Source of the DNA: Trachelipus rathkii
Taxonomy: Eukaryota > Arthropoda > Malacostraca > Isopoda > Trachelipodidae
Reading direction: 5' to 3'
Assembly: GCA_015478945.1 (NCBI GenBank)
Contig: JABUQX010061662.1
Coordinates: 1-30,000, forward strand
DNA length: 30,000 bases
Shown: positions 1-13,804 of the stretch, in pieces
Position numbering within the stretch: position 1 is the first letter of the stretch
Layout: each line of letters starts with the position of its first letter
The notes under the pieces: generated by a model
The model's input: only the letters and a program-made list of their open reading frames with translations
What the model was told of the DNA's origin: nothing
The model's database searches: none
Translations under genes and position numbers: made by a program

Positions 1-1320
1 AGTGTATTGATATCTATACAATCTTAATATATCTAACTTCTATTGCCCAAAAACACACACGATAATTTTATGACTACCTTTAACATTCACTTCTGATGTA
101 TATTTCTATATAATAATCTTGTATTAAGTCTAAAGTTTAGAAAGCTAAGATCATTAAAACCAGGAGAACACACTATCTTAAGAATTTAAATCATGCTGGA
201 TTGCGATGCGCAGATACTGCTTTATAATTCTCACAAAGAAACTCAATCATACCACTTTAATCAAGCTGCCACTTTTGAAAACTCAACACGTTCGCTAGTC
301 ATCTAAGATTGTCACTACATGAACTCGATCTAATGCTAACAATCAAACAGTATCTAACCCAATTTCTAGTCAGATCCGACAAGCAAGTGGGAATGCTTCT
401 TAAATTAGGAATTACACCCCGCTATCTCTACTAATCATGTTAATGTTATAGTCGTATCTAGAGAAAGTGTAAAATAATCGTACTAATCAATTTAAGGCGT
501 TATAAACCCGTGAGTTAACTTGTTATACTATCACACATCAGCTTGTATCATTGAATATAACTGCGTATATTATTCTCATTCATAAACACACAACGCTTAC
601 ACTACTCATATGACATCAAACTATAAAACAATATCTATTAATTCGATAATCATCTACAACATCAGTAAATGACATATTATTGAATTACTGCCTATACACT
701 AATAGTGACACTGAAGGCCTGGATATAACCTAATCACATAGACACAACATCCGGGTACACTATTAGAATTACTACACAAACATTATTAAAATTCTCTTTT
801 GGAACAAGAACATTTGGATACAGAAAGACATTTCTCAATATAACTATTCATACAAGTAACCACGATGTGCCTACTCTTTCATACTCATAATATACTCATA
901 CTTGTTGAAATTGCCTTTTATTATTTAATTGCATTTTAAATCAATGACTTTATTCAATTCAAGTATTAACTTGTGTTAAATTCCATTTGCTCCCTTAATC
1001 TCTCATATATATAATACACTACATATCATTTGTAGAAATATAATATCGTTCATATTCATGACATATCAATTCTTTCTTAATGTGACTTGTGATTGACTTT
1101 TATCTGACCATTCTCACTATGGCGCGAGTGGTTATAATTTTTAGATATAAAAATAATAAACTAATAGTTCATCAAACATATATCTTAGGTTAAATACAAA
1201 TCCTATAATATGTAATAACCTCACACTATAAAAATACTAATAATATATAATTAATCAATATTTATAATACACTATATCATATTTACAAGAAATTATAATA
1301 GTAAAGTATAATTGTCATTC
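1..1320. other. A/C-biased non-coding DNA
   Basis: No open frame of useful length lies on either strand. The plus strand is poor in G: in the 60 bases from 601 there are 27 A, 18 T, 13 C and only 2 G. There are short A/T runs but no ordered repeat. This is best read as intergenic or intronic sequence whose complementary strand is G/T-rich. Confidence 0.6.
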
Positions 1321-2435
1321 CAACCGTCGAAAGAGAGACAGAAGAGTTAAGTGTCAAAGAAGAGGATAGAAGAGATAAAAGAGAAGCAAGAAGATAGCAG
1401 AATGAGCAGCAGAGTTAGCATTATAAAAAACTACAGTAATACTCTTAGGTAAAAAATACCTAACAACCAGATTCAATAATCACTATTTAGAAAGCTAACT
1501 AGCACACATAAAATCTTGTTTAACACCACCGCAGCATATTATCTGATTCTCTTATTCATATCTTGCACGAGGCACTATTGTAAAATTAAAATACTAAAAC
1601 TTCGATCACACAACGTGCCCCATAAACTTTTGCGCTCTTTATCTACCCTTTTTTTCTTATCTTGTATTAAATTCTAAATTCTAACTATAAATCATAATGC
1701 AACCATACTGAAATATTCCCACGACAATAAATTGATTTATTAAAATCTAATATAATTTCAAGTCTAATAAGACATTCACGTTGGTTATATCATTTAACTG
1801 ATTGTTTGTTAAAAACAGTGATAATTCCCTCGCACACAAACCACCATATATATATTATAATATGTACATACACTCTACACCCTCTACTATACTATACTAA
1901 TCAGGTATTTAATAACTTATTTACATAAATAACAACATATGATATCATATATTAACTATATATATATATATTTAATAGTATTATACTCAACATATATATA
2001 TGTATATATATATAATAGGACATTTAATAAGTGGTTTGACTATTCCGTTAGAAATTATTTATGTTAACGTTTAATTTAGGTTAGCGTCTGTTAAGGTTAC
2101 ACGCAGCATGTTTATTGAGGTATATGTACTTAGGCTTTATGACCATATAGGTTCACTGAAAAAGGTTATCTCAAAATACATTTATATGTATATACATACT
2201 CCACTAACATATCATTCACAAATAACACGATAACAATACCAAATATTATGAGTATCATTCTGGCTCCTGAATCAACCACCTACACGTAAAAACACGCAAT
2301 AACAATACTACATTATATCCTATCTACTATCATACAATAGACCATTATATATATACCATAATACAATACGTATATGGGTTTTCAAATATTTGCAACATAA
2401 TTAGTGTTTATTTTAATATAACTAAACTCTAGTGA
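1321..2435. other. AT-rich non-coding DNA with AT microsatellites
   Basis: Apart from the purine tract, no gene is visible. Two (TA)n runs lie at about 1957-1971 and 1991-2013. Just before them is the perfect 14-bp palindrome ATATGATATCATAT at 1937-1950. Palindromes built of A and T are common by chance at this composition. Confidence 0.6.
1323..1415 (+). other. purine-rich tract, possible exon remnant
   Basis: This stretch is dominated by A and G with many GAA, AGA and GAG triplets, unlike its A/C/T-rich surroundings. From 1323 one frame reads a charged peptide rich in Glu, Arg, Lys and Asp (TVERETEELSVKEEDRRDKR and a few more residues) until a TAG at 1395-1397. No start codon or clear splice sites define it. 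It could be a fragment of a charged coiled-coil-like exon or simply a purine-rich low-complexity tract. I favour low complexity. Confidence 0.25.
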
Positions 2436-2461
2436 ACTAGTATACTAGTATTACTAGTATA
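2436..2461. repeat. clustered ACTAGT motifs and a 10-bp inverted repeat
   Basis: ACTAGT occurs three times, at 2436, 2444 and 2453. The arms TATACTAGTA (2441-2450) and TACTAGTATA (2452-2461) are perfect reverse complements separated by a single T. It may be a cruciform-prone site or protein-binding dyad, or a chance product of the nearby AT repeats. Confidence 0.6.
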
Positions 2462-2491
2462 TATAATTAATATATGAATTATACCTACATG

Positions 2492-2514
2492 ATATATATA
2501 TATATATATATATA
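2492..2514. repeat. (TA)n microsatellite
   Basis: An uninterrupted TA dinucleotide run of about 11 units is followed by imperfect AT repeats to about 2524. Confidence 0.9.
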
Positions 2515-2524
2515 ATATATAAAT

Positions 2525-5500
2525 AAATATTGATTATAAATTATATCGAAATTATTACATCTAAGTTTAATATAAATTCGAATGATGACTACGTCAGAAA
2601 TAATCGATATTTATATTTCTCTGAGATAATTATTGTAATAAGCATATTGTATATTTTTATTATAATACTCATAAATATCGAGGATATTATCAGATTTCTA
2701 TTAGAGATATCGGTGCAGATTTACCTTACGAAAGAGAGTTATGATAGGAGCGAGAGAGGATTACGTTAATCCAGTCAATACTACTAATACCAAACGTTTG
2801 TACTTCGAATTTTAGTTTTAAAGATGAAGCTACTTCTTAATGAAGAACACTTCAGTTTTAGTATAACTCAACATTTAATTAGAAAATGAGAACTGAAGCA
2901 TCCAAGGTTAATAGATAAATACAGAAGAAGAAGTAAACTTCTATGATCCAGAACATGCTTCACGTAAATCCTTAGCTGAGCAATTAAAAGATTCCTATCT
3001 CAATGATCTATTGAAAACTCTTAATATGTATAATCGATGTTGAGGAAGAATAGGCAACTATTCTGGATTGATACCATTTTTAGCAAAACATTGACACCTC
3101 TTAGACTGCTTCCTCCACTTATCATATAATATATATATATATAATATAATAATTATAGTATAATAAATATGAAATAGGCGAAGTAATATATATATTTGAC
3201 TATTATTATTCAATGAAATGAACATAATTTAATAAATCACTCCTCTTCCATTCAACTAAGTTATATACTATTAGTTATATATCTACGTATTTATAATATT
3301 TCTTAACGTTTAGACTTTACTAGCTTCTTTTTCAAGTTTTCTGAAGAATACCTCACATTATTCAATATATAAGCTTTGGTATCTAATGTAATAATATAGT
3401 AATTATATACAGAATGCCTATCATTAATAAGAACTGTCGGTGGGCTATGTTGATGGCTTCTAGATCTTTCACGTTCTGCCTAACCGGAGTGTTCCTTGAA
3501 CTCTATAGTTATTATCATAATATTAATCTCTTCTTAAATTTTAAAATTTTATATACATTATTTTTACTAATTCAAATCTATTACCAAAATAAGACAATCT
3601 ACTATGAATTCATTTTTTACATAATCTAATTACCCATCATTCTACACTTCAGTGATGTAGTTATATACAGCGTACAAGGACAATTAGAATTTTAACTTAA
3701 AAATACCTACTTTTGTACCACAAGTCCTTACTAAACTAAACTGAACAGTTCATATCAAGTTCCTCCAATTTTTATAGGTTCTTGATCTTTACTATTAAAT
3801 AACATTTATCCGCAGTAAGACTGTTTTCTTTCTATCTCTTCATCCTGTCTACTTCATTATGTGCAACACGTTAATATTTTAAGTTCAGACATTTATTGAT
3901 TTATTTATTCTCATTTCCTCTAAGAACCTATGACTTCATAATGATCGAGTTAGAAATTCATAGATTCATAGTTATATACAAATTATTGGTTCTATGCGCA
4001 ATAACATTCCTTATGAGGGACAATAAAAAAAAATTAGATAACATTTTAACCAAAGAAAATCGCAAAACAGTATGAAGATCCAAATGTCTCAAGTTTTGTC
4101 TGACTCCCTAGACACCCTCGAGTTCGCGATTGTAGTACGAGCAGCATGAACAATTCCGGTTCTCTTTGGTTATCACAATAGTGGTGATGATTTATACTAT
4201 CTTTCTGTTTTCTTACTACTACGAGATCTTAATTTTTTTTGACGAATATATTTAGTTGCTAAAGAATTTGATCAGTTAAATTGAAAAAAGAGTATTATAG
4301 AGATTTTTCCTAAGATTGCAAAAATAATATATTCACTGATAGTTATAGGAAATGTTTGTATGTAATGAACCGTTGAAGTTATGGGGTACTTTTTTGAGAG
4401 ATATCTTTTAATGAATTTATTATTAGTGATTACAAAGTTATCTTCAACTTTTGATCTATCTTTTTTTAATTAATTTGTTGTTTGGTACACATATTAACAA
4501 TAGTGTTATTGATCTCAGATACTTTCGCTGGTTTGTAGTGAGTTATAGCTTATCTAATTTAAGCACTTATTTCTTTAACCTGTGCTGTTGGATTCTTTAT
4601 AGCTAAATAAGATCATACGTTTATATATTTATCTTTTAAAGTATTAATGTATATTAGAGTACAAATTAATAGAATGATCCTGAATAACTAAACTCAAAAG
4701 TTAAGTTTAGAGAAATACCACAATAGTAAATACACAACAAGGGAAAAATAAGATATTCATAATCTTTATTCTGTTCTTACCTTAATATATTTGAAGGATG
4801 ATTTAATTTGTACTATAATTTAAAAATGGTCTCAATGGGGGAAATAAGACTTTTTTTCCTTTCACCATATAACTTGAAGCATCTATTGTCCTGGACTCCT
4901 GGAGTAACACAATTACACTTACTTATCTTATCTGATTATTTTATCGAAAAGGTTACCTAACTGTCAATAAGATTACTTAAACTTCAATGGGTTCAGTGTT
5001 CTTCTTCTCTTAGTTTGAAATGTCTGGTCGTAACAGCTGTTTCTAGATTTTCGCAAGTGCTATATTTTTTTACGGTATAATAATCTCAGCTTAAATTATA
5101 CTGCTGCTATATATCCCTTCAGTATACGTATGAAGGTACGTTAAGTGGTGAAAAATTATACAATGTTTTGATATGAAAGGGATACAGGATCATTAGATGA
5201 AAAGCTTTATAACTTTATGTTCTCTTGCATAAAAGTCTAACATACATTGGTATTCTCTACTAGTATACGATGTGAATCTTTATTAATTGACAAAATTTAC
5301 TTCTATGAATTAATTCACTAAGTATAATACACGTATTACGAAGCAATATATCATGCATAGTTTAATAATATACTATTTACTGTGCAGGAGACACATGTCA
5401 ATAAACTCTAATAGAGTTAAGTGTTATTAGCTGAGGTTATGTGCAATGCTCTCATTTGCACTGAATTACATTTCTTTAATAAAATTGTCACTTTAAATAT

Positions 5501-5754
5501 ATTTATGTTACTAGAAGTGTACTCATTAATATTATTGGCAATCTAAACTATATTCGACAATTTCAGTGGCATCTTGTACAGTTCTAAAATTCTTGGAGAT
5601 TGCTCGAAATATTATCTAAAATATAGTATGAAATAATTTAGTTGTGAATATATTGGGACTAGAGAAATTATAAGCATTTTATGAGTATCACAAATGTAAT
5701 AAACACTATATAAATTATAATATTAAATATCCAATTAGAGATGTATTATTAAGG
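2525..5754. other. AT-rich non-coding DNA
   Basis: No supportable gene was found in this 3.2 kb. The longest open frame, 79 codons from 2530, starts at TTG and is mostly Ile, Tyr and Asn, as AT-rich DNA gives by chance. A 71-codon frame at 3414 has the same character. There is an AT repeat at about 3125-3155. The plus strand leans towards T (and G) between about 4.2 and 5.6 kb. A 7-bp dyad, CTAAACT/AGTTTAG, lies at 4688-4710. Confidence 0.6.
5404..5418. repeat. short perfect inverted repeat
   Basis: AACTCTA and TAGAGTT are perfect 7-bp reverse complements with one A between them. No gene or promoter context supports a function. Confidence 0.5.
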
Positions 5755-5905
5755 TAAAAGTCCGGACTAAGCCAAGCAGATCCAGATTCGAGAATGACAG
5801 AGCACCGAACTAATCCTGCATAGACGCAAAACTTTTTGCATAGAGCAGAATCACGGCATAAGGCGGAATCAACTAAGAATAATCACTAAATATGACGAGG
5901 TAAGT
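5755..5905 (+). other. AGC-rich island with short direct repeats, exon-like
   Basis: This stretch is visibly richer in G and C than its flanks. From 5757 one plus-strand frame reads KSGLSQADPDSRMTEHRTNP and one more residue to a TAG, then TQNFLHRAESRHKAESTKNN and a further residue to a TAA. The peptide is hydrophilic and exon-like. The island ends at GAG followed by GTAAGT (5900-5905), a full splice-donor consensus. It also has short direct repeats: TGCATAGA at 5817 and 5837, and GCAGAATCA at 5845 with GCGGAATCA at 5863. The in-frame stops mean it is not an intact exon under the standard code. It may be a decayed exon, a repeat remnant, or a chance island. Confidence 0.3.
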
Positions 5906-7949
5906 GCTATACCGCAACGAAGTGTCATATATTAACATTGATAGTTAAAAAACATTCAATTAAATTTCCACACATACTGGACAGGAACGCGTCGAAGATA
6001 TAACAAAATACACGATCTCCTTATCATTTTATCTCTCATTATATTCTCGTGTACGTAATTGGTAATCATTTCATCATACAGTCATTTTTTTGTATTTTCA
6101 AATATCCCGTTTCCTGTAATTTTAAGAAAATTCGTTATTTATATCACAGTTATTTATATTATATATAATCTATATAATTATTAAATAATTATAAAAATTA
6201 ACCCTGAGAGTATGCTTTATAAAAGAAAGTTCTAAATAATATGTTATTTAACTTATAGTTTCTTTATTTTTTCATTATATACATATCCATCCACGATTCT
6301 CTATATATTATATACGTGAAAACAGATTATCTAAACATCACTTCGTGTAATTATAAAACATTGATATGATTTTTAATGTTAACACTATGACAATCATTGT
6401 ATCAATAACAATATATTTATTATAAATTTCAGTGTTAAAATATAACATTTAGATAGATTAAGTCTGTTCATGGCGTAATTTGTATGACACCTAATATCAT
6501 TTGACGCGAGTTAGAGTTATGATTATAGTAATACTTTATAGAATACTATATTTAATATTGATATATTTTAAAGTTGTAGAATATATGTATATAAACAAGT
6601 CTCCGACAACTAAACTATCATTTTTAAAATGTATACTAGCTATTTCAAAGGGATGCTCAATAGAAAAACACAACTTAAATCTATTATTCACTACTTAGTA
6701 ATCAACACCGGTAATTTTAGTGATTATACTTCAGTCTTCACTATATCTTATAAGAAGTTGATACCTTGCATCCCCCTATCTACTATATAATCCTATCATT
6801 AAGGTATGTCTTTATACGGATTTTCTGTAAGTAATATCTTCTCTGTAACTTTGTAGTGTGATCATATATACTCATGATTAATAACTTAAGGTAAAGATAG
6901 TATGTGTTAAGTCTAAATTATTAACTATACAATTAGTGATCTATCTCCAATAAATTATATCATCTAAATTTAATTAAATTACAATCTATGCATTGATTAT
7001 AACTCCCTTCAATTGGTATAGAAATTTATACAGCGTAATACACACATATTCTCTCTTCTACATTGGGATATTCCTAGTTATCTAATTATCGATTCGATTT
7101 TCATTCAAAAGCATTCAAAAATTCTTATACTTGCTACGAAAGTTCGTAAGATATACACCCATGTTGTTCTTCTTCAGTACGATTTAACAGTTGATTATTC
7201 ATTTGGCAAGTTATTCTCAAATAAATCTACTTTTTATATTTCTCGATTTAATTTTATATGAATATATTTGGTATGCCGACTATTGGTATTACAGTTTACA
7301 ACTAATTGATATCGAGAGAGAGAGTTAATCTCCTTTCCGTTTTTCAATTATATGTTAATCACACTAAACTGATCAAATAAGCGTGATGATCTTAACGGGA
7401 CTTTGTATGAAAATATTAAGCGAACTAAATCTGTCTAGATACCAATTATTTTAATGAGAGTTTGAGTGAAAAATAAAAACATCGTCTAGAGTTCGTCCAA
7501 ACTTGATAACCTATACTGACATTTTGACATTATACCTCAACTAATGGGTTCTTAATGACGTATGCAATATAACAACTGCAAAGCAAGGTTTGCGTACCCC
7601 AAATAATTTGAGCACGAACTAAAAAATCTTGCAAGAATAGATCGGAAATTACTTTCATTTATGGGCTGCCTATTGTCGATATTCAGTTCCGTCTATTGGT
7701 TGTGTCGTGTGTATAGAATAATTTTCTTGGTTCTTTCGGATTCAGATAGCTAATGCCATTCCGTAGTATCAACCTATATAGTATTAGATTATAATCACAA
7801 CGAACGACAATATAGTTGGTTATTTATTAATATCCAGTATAATTAAATGAACACCAATGATATTGTTTGCGATTTGTAAAAATTAGGGAATCAAATTTCA
7901 TATATTTGGATTTAATTGTAGCTTTAATTTTTGGGATTTTTTCTAGCAT
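5906..7949. other. AT-rich non-coding DNA
   Basis: No gene is supportable. Short features include TACGAA/TTCGTA with a 2-base loop at 7135-7148, two CATTCAAAA words 11 bp apart near 7102, and a GA run at about 7313-7323. A GTATGCAA/TTGCGTAC dyad with one wobble pair lies at 7560-7597. The 65-codon frame at 6501 has no protein-like character. Confidence 0.6.
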
Positions 7950-7972
7950 AAAAAAAAAAAAAAACAAAAAAA
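7950..7972. repeat. poly(A) tract
   Basis: Fifteen A, one C, then seven A. A reverse-transcribed insertion would be expected to carry coding or RNA-derived sequence upstream and flanking target-site duplications. I see neither, so this is most simply a homopolymer slip tract. Confidence 0.85.
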
Positions 7973-10540
7973 TAATAGAGAGAGATAGAATAATTACGTA
8001 GTCTATATTGTTGCTCAAGACCTGTTGCACGTTTCATATATCGGTTCAGCAGCGTGTGAGAGTGTCGCCTTGCGGGGCTCATTCCAAATATGTACTTAGA
8101 TTTTAATGTTCCATACTAATAGTAAAACGCTTTTGATAGCTTCACGTGATCTAGAACTATATAATTCTAAGTGAATATTAATTATTATCATTTCTAGTAT
8201 TATGTTTTCTTAAATGGAGTTTTTTATTTTTCTCTATAAAATTTAGAACAAGTTATCATTTTATTATAAATATTAATACATTTCATTAGTAAATAATAAA
8301 AACTTTTAAATACTAATCATTATAACTTGCATTAAGTCTAAAAACAGCTAAAATGATATGATTTTAAAATGATTTGGGGTTTCATTGAAAATTTGGTGAG
8401 ATAATCTTTAATATAATTTTTGGATTGTTGATTTATTATAATGCATGCCTATTGGGGGAAAATCATATAGAAATCTAAAAAATATAAACACCCTGCTCAA
8501 TACAAGTTTAAAGAACAAAGTTATATTTTCAAAGACGATAACATAATTTCTCGATCAATCACATAAGCATATAGATGATAATGGATTACCTCCGACAAAT
8601 CACAAGTAAAGGAAAACATTTCCTTCTGAGTAAATATAATATATCTGATACTACTCGATTTACAGCAAAAATTACATACCATAGACAATGTAAACATTAT
8701 CAATATAGAATAATATCAATTTACATAGACATCACATAAATTATTAGAGAAGGCATATAATGTTGTAATGTTTTTATAAAACAGGAGAAAGATTACCGAA
8801 AACTTTGTGGGTTTTTTTTTGTTTATTCACCATTTCGTGGAATAAATTGAAAGATACATTTAACATAAGTTTACACTTCAATTACCCCGACATCACAAGA
8901 TCTTCCGTAATTCAGCCTCGAGTATTAGGCATAGAAGTTACGATTCAGTCTAAATGATGTGAGAAATTCGATAAAGTTAAAGATTACATCTAATACCTTG
9001 AGAGACATATTATATATTACTATGAGCATAACGTAAGTTATAATAGAGAGAGTAGAGAGCAGCAAAATGCTACCATAGCTCATCATACAAAACCGAAAAA
9101 GTTCTATTTTGAATACTTTGCCAATTTTCAATAATGATAATCACCTGTTGATATGACTGGTCACAATATATAGATAGGATCATCTAGTGTTTGGGTAACT
9201 CAACACCAGAATCAACCAGGAAATAGTGCAGAGTGCGTAGCTAAACATGTTATACATAAAATTTGGATAGTCATTTCGGAAAATATTATGGAAGTTCAGA
9301 GTAGTTATTGAATTTCTAACTAACACATAATAAAACTTTTACTCTAGAAGAGATGTGAATTATCAGTTTGAAAGTTGAAATATAGGTAAAGCAGAGTGTG
9401 GGGGGGGTTGTTTGTGTTTCTCGTGTGGATGTAATTCATTAAACTAGATTCAAAATCACACACTAATTATAATAATAAACTCTGTGAAAACAAGCAAAAA
9501 AAATAAAGCAAGAAACCAAAATTTACCTTTAACTAAAAAAGAAATAAAAGTAATATATTAATAATATTAGAAGAGGTTTAACAATATTTTCATGGAACTG
9601 TTCGAAAGATAATATGGGTATTATGTTTATATCGTTATTTTGAATATATAAGAATTTTAGAAATTTATTCAGGATTAATTATAATAAATTATTAATTAAG
9701 TAAGTAGTAGAGATAACATATATATAAGCGTATTAATATAATAATTGCTCTGGTAATAGGATGTCTATTTACAGAAGCAGTATGATATTCTAGTAATAAG
9801 AATGAAATATGATCGGATATGTGGATATGATCCTAGGTAGTATAGATGCACAGTGTAAGAGATTAGGTTTGTAAATTTTATTACATAGGTCGAATTTTGC
9901 TATCTAGGTGTCTTTCACTGATGTTGCAACTATGATAATAGATCATTAGCAGAGTATTTATTAGATGTTAAATTAGACATTGTATATATAATGTATGTTT
10001 TCAATAATTTAAATATCATTTGGGTCTACGTAAAAACTCTTTGATATTTTTTACATGTTGATGAGTTTTTGTACACTTTGAATGATGTTAATAAATTAAC
10101 AGAGATAAAAGCTATCTATCTATGCAATGATTCATATAGAGATTTTTAATAATAGAGTATTAATGTAGAGAGCTATTGACAATATATATTTAGTTATTAA
10201 TTTGCAGTTAATAAGTTTAAAAATTAAATATTTATTTAATTTTCTGATATGATATTAAATCATTTTTTGGAAGTGGAATTTTTAACTAGAAATTTTCCAA
10301 GATTTTTCAATTACAGTATTTTTTTTACCATTTATGTACACAAAAACAACTTCATGAGTAGACAAGTTACATCTTACTATAGACATATCTATCACATGCT
10401 ATCTTAGCACACTGCCTCCTTTCCTTTATCTACTTTTATATCCAAGCTTATAGATCCCTCATAATTTTGCAATAATAAAATCGCTTGATCTCTTATGATG
10501 ATTTATTTAAATTTAATATTCCACACTGCCCATCCTGTCC
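7973..10540. other. AT-rich non-coding DNA
   Basis: No gene is supportable. A short GC-richer patch lies at about 8042-8090. Eight consecutive G occur at 9400-9407. Open frames of 60-68 codons on the minus strand (8521-8703 and 8925-9131) lack recognisable domains and overlap AT-rich sequence with no codon bias. An A/G-rich trend runs from about 9.3 to 9.9 kb. Confidence 0.6.
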
Positions 10541-11940
10541 TTTATTACTCTTATATATGTGAGTTTCCTCTCCTGTTGGTGTCGAATTTAGTTGCTAATT
10601 GGTCTCGTAACATACTATCTTTGCTCAATTTCGAGATAAAAAGGAAATCACTGTTATTACTATATATATAATTATATTTTAAGTTAAAAATTATATTTGT
10701 TACCGGTTTCAACGTCAAATTCATATACCTGTTGGTTCGAGAGTGGTGATTCATAGTTAATAACTCCTGTTGTGAGTGGGTTAGTAAGTTAAATCATCTA
10801 CTATACAGAGATAGTTGCATTATGCCTTTTATGGAAGTAATCTGTGGTATATTTACAGAAATAAAATCTATTGATTAGGGAGTATGTGGTGATGTTGTAG
10901 TTGATTATCAGTGTTAAATTGATTAAAAAAGTCCCTGAAGAAATTCTGGTAGTTAGATTAGGTGAATGGTTTATTAACAGGTAATAATGAAAGGTTCTAG
11001 ATCCTAGAAACCCGTGCACAGTTTTTAATTAGTGGTCTAGTATAATTATTATATAGTTTCTAAAACTAATATTATAGTTTATTGTTCCTAACAGTTTGTT
11101 AATTGGTATAGTTAATATAATTAATAATTATTAGTATGATATATAATTTATATATATGTATTATTTATTTATTGAGTTTTTGTGTTATTTATTGATGTAA
11201 GTAAATTCATGTTAATTGAGTGTATAATAACTTAGTGTGTGTAAATGATATAATTTGTGTTAAAGTAATTTGTATTTGCCATTAGAGTATTACCAAAGTG
11301 TAGATAATGAAAATAATCTATAATTGTATAATATATAATTTTATTTTTATTATTGAGGTAAAAATAGATAATGATATATAGATCATCAAATAATCATCAC
11401 ATGCATCTCTTGTTGTATTTGACAATTATATAATATATAACATATTGCAGATTTTAGTTGAGAATAATATTGCTTCGATCCTTTTTTCCTCCCTTATTGT
11501 AATGCTTCTTGTTTGTGTTCTGTGTTTCTCGAGCTTTTTTCGATAGTGTATGTCGTGAGATGCTGGTTACACTTGCTTCACAATAGTGATATGAGATATC
11601 AGAGCATCTTATAATTATGTAATAAGTCATATTACGTTAGTACTGGTTGTTATATATATACAACTCTGTGATATTTATTTAGAGATAAAGTCATATTAGT
11701 TGTTCTAGTGAGTTTGTAATTGAGTTTTTATTTATTGTATAAATTGCGTTAATAATTAATGTCCATATATAGGGATATTGTTTTGCTTCAAGCCAAAGGG
11801 TTCGATAATATTATTACATATATAATTATATATATCTTTGCCTTGGTTTAAATTTAGGGTATAAGTTTTATCTTATATATTGTATGTATTTATTATTAGT
11901 TGTGTTACCATTATTTTATTTTATTATGTTGTGTTTCTTA
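10541..11940. other. G/T-biased non-coding domain
   Basis: The plus strand is rich in T and G and poor in C, the opposite of the first 2 kb. Minus-strand frames at 10551-10754 and 10801-11019 are open mainly because TAA, TAG and TGA are rarer on the C/A-rich strand. No family is recognisable in them. It may be intronic or intergenic. Confidence 0.55.
10993..11012. repeat. stem-loop with one bulge
   Basis: GGTTCTAG pairs with CTAGAAACC around a 3-base loop (ATC), leaving one unpaired A. No terminator-like T run follows. Confidence 0.5.
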
Positions 11941-12240
11941 AAATATTAATATCAATAGTTATAATATATAGTAATAATATAATTAATTAAAATTAATTAT
12001 ATAATATAAATAATATAAATATATATAAATACTATATATAACAATATAAATCAAACAATAAATAAATAATATATATAATATAAAAATTAATAAGTAAATA
12101 AAATATATAGTATTAAATAATTAAAACTATAAAAATTAATAAAAATAATATGTATTATAATATAAATTAGTATTTAATTTAAAAGTAATAATATAACATA
12201 AACATTAATAATATATATAAAATTGATATTATATAGTTTG
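11941..12240. repeat. near-pure A/T block
   Basis: Counting by line gives about 18 G or C in 300 bases, so about 94% A+T. It consists of imperfect TA, TAA and TTAA repeats with no long ordered unit. There is no coding content. Confidence 0.8.
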
Positions 12241-13800
12241 GAGTTTTAATACTTAATAAATTTAATATATATAAGCCAGCTCTTTAACATAAGTTAGCAT
12301 AAAGCATATAATAATAATAAAAACAATACTAATTAACGTAACCGTATACTTTATTGTTGTTTATTATATTAAGTTCATCATATTACTATATGATTTTACT
12401 TTAATAAGTGATTATGGTTATAATTTATTGAATATGTGAATGTTTTAATTATAATATATATATAAAGTCAGTAAATATATTGTAATTATAATATAGGTAC
12501 TACTTGGAAGAAAATATATTTTGATAGTATTAATATAGTGAATATAATGTTATACAAAAGTATAATAACTTATATAAAATGTATAAAATATTATAATTAT
12601 ATAATAAATAATATTATATATTAAATAGTAGGAGAGATAGCACTACACGAAATAAAATATGCTAGATTAGATAGATGGTTATCAAAACGAGATGATGCAA
12701 ATAAGTCGGCCCCTGGGTGCGTGAGATTATATTGCAGGTGACAGGCCTCTATACTAAATGTGTGATCAGTGAGATCAAGGGAAAATTATTGCTCAAGGCA
12801 TGAAATAAATATATTTAAAGAATTAATTCATAATTGACCTGTATATAAAATATTTTCTTCTTAGAAATTAAAAATTACTTAAAGAAAAATTATATATGAT
12901 AAAAGTATTAGGTATAATATATTAATAATGGCAATATATAATAGCTGAGATAGTTAAATAGGTAGAGAATAAGAGTAGTATAAGCAAGTTAAATATTAGA
13001 GTATATAGGTAAGTATAGAGGGGGCATAATATAAAAGCTAAGGTAACTATACTAAAAAGCATACTAAGTTATAGTAACTATATTAAAAGTTATACTATAT
13101 ATAATATGTTTATAACCTGTTATTACATTATGGTCGCCTTTAATGGTTATGTAAGCGAATAATTTTAAGAATGAGTCATTAATGGGTGCCTTTGAGACCT
13201 AAAAAAGTGCAATTGTAAGAAACTAAACCAATGGTGCTAGAATAAAAGATAATCTCTGTGATCTTGATATGAAAATTGAGATGAAGTTTATAAGGCAGTA
13301 AATAGTGATATGAAATCTAAAGTATAAAAAAATAGCATACCTATCTCTTAGTGTTGAGGTAACATCTCGAAGATTATTACTGGGGATTTTATGCTTTAAA
13401 GGTATTCTTGTTGATTAGAGTAAAAACAGCGTGTGAATAAAGCATTTAAATATAGATTCAAGGAGAAGGCATAAATTATAATCAGAGCATCTATAGTAAT
13501 TTGGTGTGTGATAAAAAATAAAATAAAAAAAATTAGAATCTTTAAATTTTCTGACAAATAAATGCTTTCGAACAAAAAATTTAGATATGTGTATGTACGT
13601 TCTATTATAGTAATTTAAAAATAGTCATTAAAGTGCAAATTATAATGATTTTGAGATAAATAAAAGAAATGAAATCATTCTTCTTTAGTTTTTAGAAAAT
13701 TACTTCTTTATCAACTGCGCAACTTTATTTGCAATATTTCACACATAGCAAATGAGATTATAATCAAAAAGCATCTGGATAACATCTATTATTAATGGAG
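12241..13800. other. A/G-leaning non-coding DNA
   Basis: No gene is supportable. AT-rich sequence to about 12620 is followed by a purine-leaning stretch to about 13550. A small GC-richer patch lies at about 12698-12785. Open frames are short. Confidence 0.55.
13043..13103. repeat. imperfect tandem repeat, about 31-bp period, two copies
   Basis: GTAACTATACTAAAAAGCAT (start of copy 1, 13043) recurs as GTAACTATATTAAAAG (start of copy 2, 13074), each followed by a TTATA-like end. Two copies only; probably a local duplication. Confidence 0.55.
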
Positions 13801-13804
13801 TTAT

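Noticed and set aside
2530..2769. 79-codon plus frame with a hydrophobic Ile/Leu segment
   Set aside because: It starts at TTG and its length is expected by chance at this A+T content; the hydrophobic run reflects ATT and ATA codons. There are no homology cues.
7950..7972. Poly(A) tract as the tail of a retroposed element
   Set aside because: No element body, reverse transcriptase or target-site duplication seen.
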